Origin: Lachnospiraceae bacterium
GTDB lineage: Bacteria; Bacillota; Clostridia; Lachnospirales; Lachnospiraceae
Assembly: GCA_900771955.1 (NCBI GenBank)
Contig: CAAGPW010000284.1
Span: 1-25,003 of the forward strand
Direction of reading: 5' to 3'
DNA length: 25,003 nt
The position numbers and the translations under genes were made by a program. The notes beneath the pieces were generated by a model. That model had not been told where the DNA came from and made no database searches. It saw only the letters and a program-made list of their open reading frames with translations. Shown here piece after piece: positions 21,524 to 25,003 of this stretch (positions are counted from its first letter, which is position 1; every line of letters begins with the position of its first letter).

Positions 21524-22687
21524 ATGTTTCAGTATACATGTTTAAATCCGATTTCCCATGTGGGACTGGATTTACTGACCGATAATTATAAAAAGACAGA
21601 TGACATAAATGCAGCAGAAGCGGTTTTAGTCAGAAGCGCTTCCATGCATGAGATGGAACTGCCGGAAAATCTTACTGCAGTAGCAAGAGCCGGAGCCGGG
21701 GTCAACAATATTCCGCTTGACAAATGCGCAGAACAGGGGATCGTAGTATTCAACACACCGGGTGCAAACGCAAACGGTGTAAAAGAACTTGTGATCGCAG
21801 GAATGCTTTTTGCAGCCCGTGACATCCGGGGTGGAATGGAATGGGTGCTTTCCGAGGAAGGAAATGCAGATGTTGCAAAACTCGCAGAGAAGCAGAAAAA
21901 GAATTTCGCAGGAACCGAGCTTTCCGGTAAGAAACTCGGCGTGATCGGACTTGGAGCTATCGGTGTTAAGGTGGCAAATACCGCAACACATCTTGGAATG
22001 GAAGTGCTCGGTTACGATCCGTATATCTCTGTAAATGCAGCATGGAATCTTTCCCGTGGCGTAAAACATGTGCAGGATGTGACACAGATCTATAAGGAAT
22101 GCGATTACATCACCGTACATGTACCGCTTATGGATTCCACAAAGAAGATGATTGACAAGGATGCGATCGCAATGATGAAGCCGACCGCAGTTGTACTCAA
22201 CTTTGCAAGAGATCTTCTGGTTGATGAAGAAGCCATGGTAGAGGCATTAAAGGAAAAGAAAGTACGTAAATATGTATCTGATTTCCCTAATCCGACAACC
22301 GTTGGAAAAGAGGGAACTATCGTAACACCGCACATCGGAGCTTCCACCGAAGAATCCGAAGACAACTGTGCAGTGATGGCGGTAAATGAAATCATGGATT
22401 TCCTGGAGAATGGAAATATCACACATTCGGTCAATTATCCGGACTGCAATATGGGTGTCTGCCAGGCGGCAGGACGCGTGCTGATCCTTCACAAGAATGA
22501 AAAAGGAATGATCAGCCGTTATACCACTGTACTTGGTGATGCGGATATCAACATTTCCGACATGACAAACAAGAGCCGCGGTGAATTCGCATGCACATTA
22601 ATGGATGTAGATGCAGCGCTCACAGATGATGTGGTAGAAAAATTAAAAGCAGTTGATGGCGTACTTCGTGTGCGTGTGATCAAATAA
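21524..22687 (+). CDS. serA: D-3-phosphoglycerate dehydrogenase with ACT domain
   Basis: First enzyme of serine synthesis, oxidising 3-phosphoglycerate with NAD. The 387 residues comprise an N-terminal substrate domain (ARAGAGVNNIPLDKC), a Rossmann domain with G142-L-G144-A-I-G147, the catalytic loops NFARDLLVD (Arg229) and TPHIGAST (His270), and a C-terminal ACT domain from about residue 318 (RVLILHKNEKGMISRYT). ACT domains in SerA usually bind serine for feedback control. The position where Escherichia coli SerA has DVFPTEP with the catalytic Glu here reads SDFPNPTT (252-259), with no Glu. AAGGAG is about 12 bases from ATG, a rather long spacing. It is the last gene before a perfect terminator. 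Confidence 0.94.
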   Translation: MFQYTCLNPISHVGLDLLTDNYKKTDDINAAEAVLVRSASMHEMELPENLTAVARAGAGVNNIPLDKCAEQGIVVFNTPGANANGVKELVIAGMLFAARDIRGGMEWVLSEEGNADVAKLAEKQKKNFAGTELSGKKLGVIGLGAIGVKVANTATHLGMEVLGYDPYISVNAAWNLSRGVKHVQDVTQIYKECDYITVHVPLMDSTKKMIDKDAIAMMKPTAVVLNFARDLLVDEEAMVEALKEKKVRKYVSDFPNPTTVGKEGTIVTPHIGASTEESEDNCAVMAVNEIMDFLENGNITHSVNYPDCNMGVCQAAGRVLILHKNEKGMISRYTTVLGDADINISDMTNKSRGEFACTLMDVDAALTDDVVEKLKAVDGVLRVRVIK

Positions 22688-22698
22688 GTGAACCAGAA

Positions 22699-22737
22699 AC
22701 AGAAAAATCCAGGTCGTTTGTGCCTGGATTTTTCTGT
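22699..22737 (+). terminator. Terminator after serA
   Basis: A perfect 15-bp stem, ACAGAAAAATCCAGG (22699-22713) with CCTGGATTTTTCTGT (22723-22737), around a 9-base loop. The embedded TTTTT follows the GC-rich core CCAGG/CCTGG. It ends the leuB-to-serA transcript 12 bases past serA, so the DUF1015 gene 30 bases further on needs read-through or a promoter I could not identify. Confidence 0.9.
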
Positions 22738-22767
22738 TATGGCGGGAAAAATGAGGAGGCAGAGCAA

Positions 22768-24006
22768 GTGGCAGAGATCAGACCTTTCTGCGCGATTCGG
22801 CCTGAGCCGGAATGGGCAGAAAAAATAGCAGCATTGCCTTATGATGTGTACGACAGAAAAGAGGCACGTGCGGAAACAGAAAAACATCCGGATTCCTTTC
22901 TTTGTATTGACCGGGCAGAGACACAGCTTCCCGAGGACACTGATCCATATGCGCCGGAGGTTTATCAGAAGGCACATGAACTTTTGGAAAAGTGGATAAA
23001 GGAAGGCAGATTTTTAAAAGACAAAAAGAAATGTTATTACGTTTATGAAGAGACCAGAGAGGGAAGAGTACAGACCGGGATCGTTGCCTGCGCATCGGTA
23101 GATGATTATGAAAACGGTGTGATCAAAAAACATGAGGAAACCAGGGCGGAGAAAGAACAGGATCGTATTCACCATGTGGATACCTGCAATGCACAGACGG
23201 GACCGATTTTTTTAGCTTATCGGAAAAACGAAGAAATTGAAAAAATTACAGAAATGGTCAAAAGAAAGCAGCCGGTCTGTGACTTTGTCTCGGCGGAGGG
23301 GATCAGACAGAGGGTGTTTGTGATCGATGATGACAGACAGATCGCAGAAATAAAAAGAGCATTTGCTTCCATTCATGCGATTTATATTGCAGACGGACAT
23401 CACCGTGCAGCTTCTGCGGTGAAAGTCAGTGAAATGAGAAGAAACGAACATCCGGGATACACCGGGGAAGAGGAATACAATTATTTCCTGTCGGTGCTGT
23501 TCCCGGATGAAGACCTTCTTATTATGGATTATAATCGGATCGTAAAAGATTTAAACGGGATGACGGCACAGGAATTTTTAAGCCGGATGGAAGAACACTT
23601 TTTGGTCAGCAGATGTGAAAGAAAAGAACGCAGGCCAAAAGAAAAAGGAATTTTTGGCATGTATCTGGACGGAGTCTGGTATCAGTGCCGGATCCGGGCG
23701 GAGGATAAGAGCAGTGATCCAGTGGAAAATCTGGATGTCTTTATCCTGCAGGAAAAGGTGCTCTCGCCGTTACTCGGGATCACAGAACCGAAAACGGATG
23801 CCCGCATCAGCTTTGCGGGAGGTATCCGTGGGCTGGATTATCTGGAACAGAAGGTTGACGGCGGATGGGCAGTGGCATTTGCGATGCACCCGACTTCGAT
23901 TGCGGAACTGTTTGCGGTAGCGGATGCGGGAAAGCTGATGCCGCCTAAATCCACCTGGTTTGAACCAAAGCTGTACAGCGGCCTGTTTTTACATGAATTA
24001 AACTGA
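22768..24006 (+). CDS. DUF1015 family protein, possibly serine-related
   Basis: A 412-residue protein of the DUF1015 family; biochemical function not established as far as I know. Typical marks are the N terminus AEIRPFCAIRPEPEWAEKIA followed by LPYDVYDRKEA, a central HEETRAEKEQDRIHH and the strongly conserved YIADGHHRAASA (ADGHHR at 208-213). The C-terminal half has VLSPLLGI and GKLMPPKSTWFEPKLYSGLF, also family-typical. GTG at 22768 is chosen: GAGGAGG lies eight bases upstream, and the longer frame from 22720 would start inside the serA terminator. Its nearness to serC-serA suggests a role in serine metabolism. The DGHHR motif recalls the ParB-like free serine kinase SerK/SbnI, but that relation is inference. 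mscS follows after 29 bases. Confidence 0.88.
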   Translation: MAEIRPFCAIRPEPEWAEKIAALPYDVYDRKEARAETEKHPDSFLCIDRAETQLPEDTDPYAPEVYQKAHELLEKWIKEGRFLKDKKKCYYVYEETREGRVQTGIVACASVDDYENGVIKKHEETRAEKEQDRIHHVDTCNAQTGPIFLAYRKNEEIEKITEMVKRKQPVCDFVSAEGIRQRVFVIDDDRQIAEIKRAFASIHAIYIADGHHRAASAVKVSEMRRNEHPGYTGEEEYNYFLSVLFPDEDLLIMDYNRIVKDLNGMTAQEFLSRMEEHFLVSRCERKERRPKEKGIFGMYLDGVWYQCRIRAEDKSSDPVENLDVFILQEKVLSPLLGITEPKTDARISFAGGIRGLDYLEQKVDGGWAVAFAMHPTSIAELFAVADAGKLMPPKSTWFEPKLYSGLFLHELN

Positions 24007-24035
24007 AAAAATTTATCTTTAAAGAGGAGAATCCC

Positions 24036-24935
24036 ATGATATTATTATCTACCGATACCGAAGTTACGATTACCGATATCGTGCAGCAGGAAGCAGAAAC
24101 GGCAAAAAATGCCAATCCGGGGATGATCAGATCCTATCTGGAGAAGATGCTCCCGCAGGTCTTAAGTCTCGGGGTGCAGATCATCATCGCACTGATCGTT
24201 TATTTTGTCGGGATCAAGATCATTTCCTTTGCACGGAAAAAAATAAAAAAATGGCTGACCAAACTGAATTTTGATGTCGGCGTGATCCAGTTTTTAGACT
24301 CCATTATAAGGATTGTTGCCTATTTTGTCCTGCTTTGTATCATACTGGGGCTGTTCGGCATACAGACGACCTCGATCGTTGCAGTTGTCACATCTGCCAG
24401 TCTTGCTGCGGGGCTTGCACTGCAGGGAAGCCTTTCCAATTTTGCGGGAGGTGTGCTGATCCTTGTATTAAAACCATTTGTGGTGGGCGATTACATTATT
24501 GAGGATACCCATGGCAATGAAGGAACCGTCATGCATATCTCAACGGTCTATACAAAACTGCGCACGATAGATAACAAGATCATAGTGATCCCCAACGGAA
24601 CCCTTGCAAATACCAGCCTGACCAATCTGACGCAGATGGATAAGCGCAGGATAGATCTTACGGTCGGCGTTTCCTATGACACGGATTTAAAAAAGGCAAA
24701 GGACGTGATGCGCGAAGTTGCACTGGCGGAAGAAGCGAGACTGCCGGAGGAGACAGTGGATATTTTTGTCTCGGAACTTGGTTCGAGCGAAGTGACTATG
24801 GGCTGCCGTATCTGGGTAAAGACTGCGGATTACTGGCCGGCACGCTGGCGCCTTATGGAAAATTTAAAGAATGCACTGGATGAAAACGGAATTGAGATCC
24901 CGTTCCAGCAGCTTGATGTAAATCTTAAAAATTAG
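24036..24935 (+). CDS. mscS: Small-conductance mechanosensitive channel, MscS family
   Basis: Inner-membrane channel that opens on membrane tension to release solutes on hypo-osmotic shock. The 299 residues are near the minimal MscS length. There are three membrane helices at about 42-64, 88-108 and 112-140. The third is the pore helix, rich in Ala and Gly (SLAAGLALQGSLSNFAGGVL), and leads into the beta domain KPFVVGDYI. The cytoplasmic vestibule follows (IVIPNGTLANTSLTN), ending in the family's GIEIPFQQLDVNL. AGAGGAG precedes the ATG. The gene begins 29 bases after the DUF1015 gene and probably shares its transcript. No clear terminator is visible between its stop and the window edge. Confidence 0.95.
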   Translation: MILLSTDTEVTITDIVQQEAETAKNANPGMIRSYLEKMLPQVLSLGVQIIIALIVYFVGIKIISFARKKIKKWLTKLNFDVGVIQFLDSIIRIVAYFVLLCIILGLFGIQTTSIVAVVTSASLAAGLALQGSLSNFAGGVLILVLKPFVVGDYIIEDTHGNEGTVMHISTVYTKLRTIDNKIIVIPNGTLANTSLTNLTQMDKRRIDLTVGVSYDTDLKKAKDVMREVALAEEARLPEETVDIFVSELGSSEVTMGCRIWVKTADYWPARWRLMENLKNALDENGIEIPFQQLDVNLKN

Positions 24936-24970
24936 AGTAAAGTTTTAGTTGGTTGTTAATAAAAATAAAA

Positions 24971-24999
24971 GTGAGAGTATCCACATTCTTTGATACAAT
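24971..24999 (+). promoter_or_regulatory. Possible promoter at the right edge
   Basis: GTGAGA (24971-24976), a 17-base spacer and TACAAT (24994-24999) preceded by TGA, giving an extended -10. It would drive a gene beyond the window. The -35 box matches only four of six consensus bases, and the downstream gene cannot be seen. Confidence 0.35.
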
Positions 25000-25003
25000 G
25001 GTT

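Noticed and set aside
22720..22767. Upstream start for the DUF1015 protein
   Set aside because: The TTG at 22720 lies in the loop of the serA terminator. GTG 22768 has GAGGAGG and gives the normal family N terminus.
1..25003. CRISPR array, tRNA or rRNA genes, insertion sequences, prophage or attachment sites
   Set aside because: I saw no regularly spaced repeats, tRNA-like cloverleaf ends, transposase or integrase genes, or flanking direct repeats anywhere in the window.

Overview
The window is ordinary chromosomal housekeeping DNA from a Gram-positive, low-to-moderate G+C anaerobe. It is most likely a member of the Lachnospiraceae (Clostridium cluster XIVa, Roseburia/Agathobacter-like). The reasons are strong AGGAGG-type ribosome binding sites, IreB, YlbF-family and DUF1292 genes, an RNase J, a His-less HPr-like protein, a short ThiI without a rhodanese domain, and gene order partly shared with the Bacillus yrzL-yrrK-yrzB...yrrL-yrrM-yrrO block. 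This placement is inferred from protein families and synteny, not from a search. I see no tRNA or rRNA gene, insertion sequence, prophage, CRISPR array or origin, and no gene-free stretch over 300 bases.

Layout. (1) 1-3361: the 3' end of prmA, then rsmE, a cysteine desulfurase and thiI, tightly packed and ending at a bidirectional terminator. They cover L11 methylation, 16S rRNA methylation, and sulfur supply for 4-thiouridine in tRNA. (2) 3459-3689, minus strand: a small HPr-like protein with its own promoter. (3) 3783-5108: mtaB (ms2t6A in tRNA). (4) 5187-6161: ireB-ruvX-DUF1292 from a promoter inside the end of mtaB. (5) 6162-11058: a 201-base, hairpin-rich leader, then RNase J, a YlbF-family protein, a truncated MltG-like membrane protein, the tRNA U34 pair trmR and trhP, and a small unknown protein. 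A perfect 17-bp bidirectional hairpin closes it. (6) 11152-12255, minus strand: aroC, divergent from tgt with two good promoters between them. (7) 12446-14096: tgt and yajC; yajC has its own promoter and no secDF follows. (8) 14229-15539: a chemoreceptor-like protein with almost no extracytoplasmic domain. (9) 15831-22687: leuB-ilvD-ilvB-serC-serA, joining branched-chain amino acid and serine synthesis behind one clear promoter and ending at a perfect 15-bp terminator. (10) 22768-24935: a DUF1015 protein and a small MscS channel.

How it fits together. A striking share of the window acts on RNA: rsmE, thiI with its sulfur donor, mtaB, trmR with trhP, tgt, RNase J, and YlbF as a possible RNase Y cofactor. 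The rest is central amino acid synthesis (aroC, leuB, ilvD, ilvB, serC, serA) and envelope functions (yajC, MltG-like, MscS).

I did not find an obviously new multi-gene system. The best leads are the RNase J leader, the MltG-like protein without a catalytic domain, the His-less HPr, the DUF1015 gene beside serCA, a SerA lacking the usual catalytic Glu, and the unknown acidic Cys-containing protein ending the yrr-like operon.
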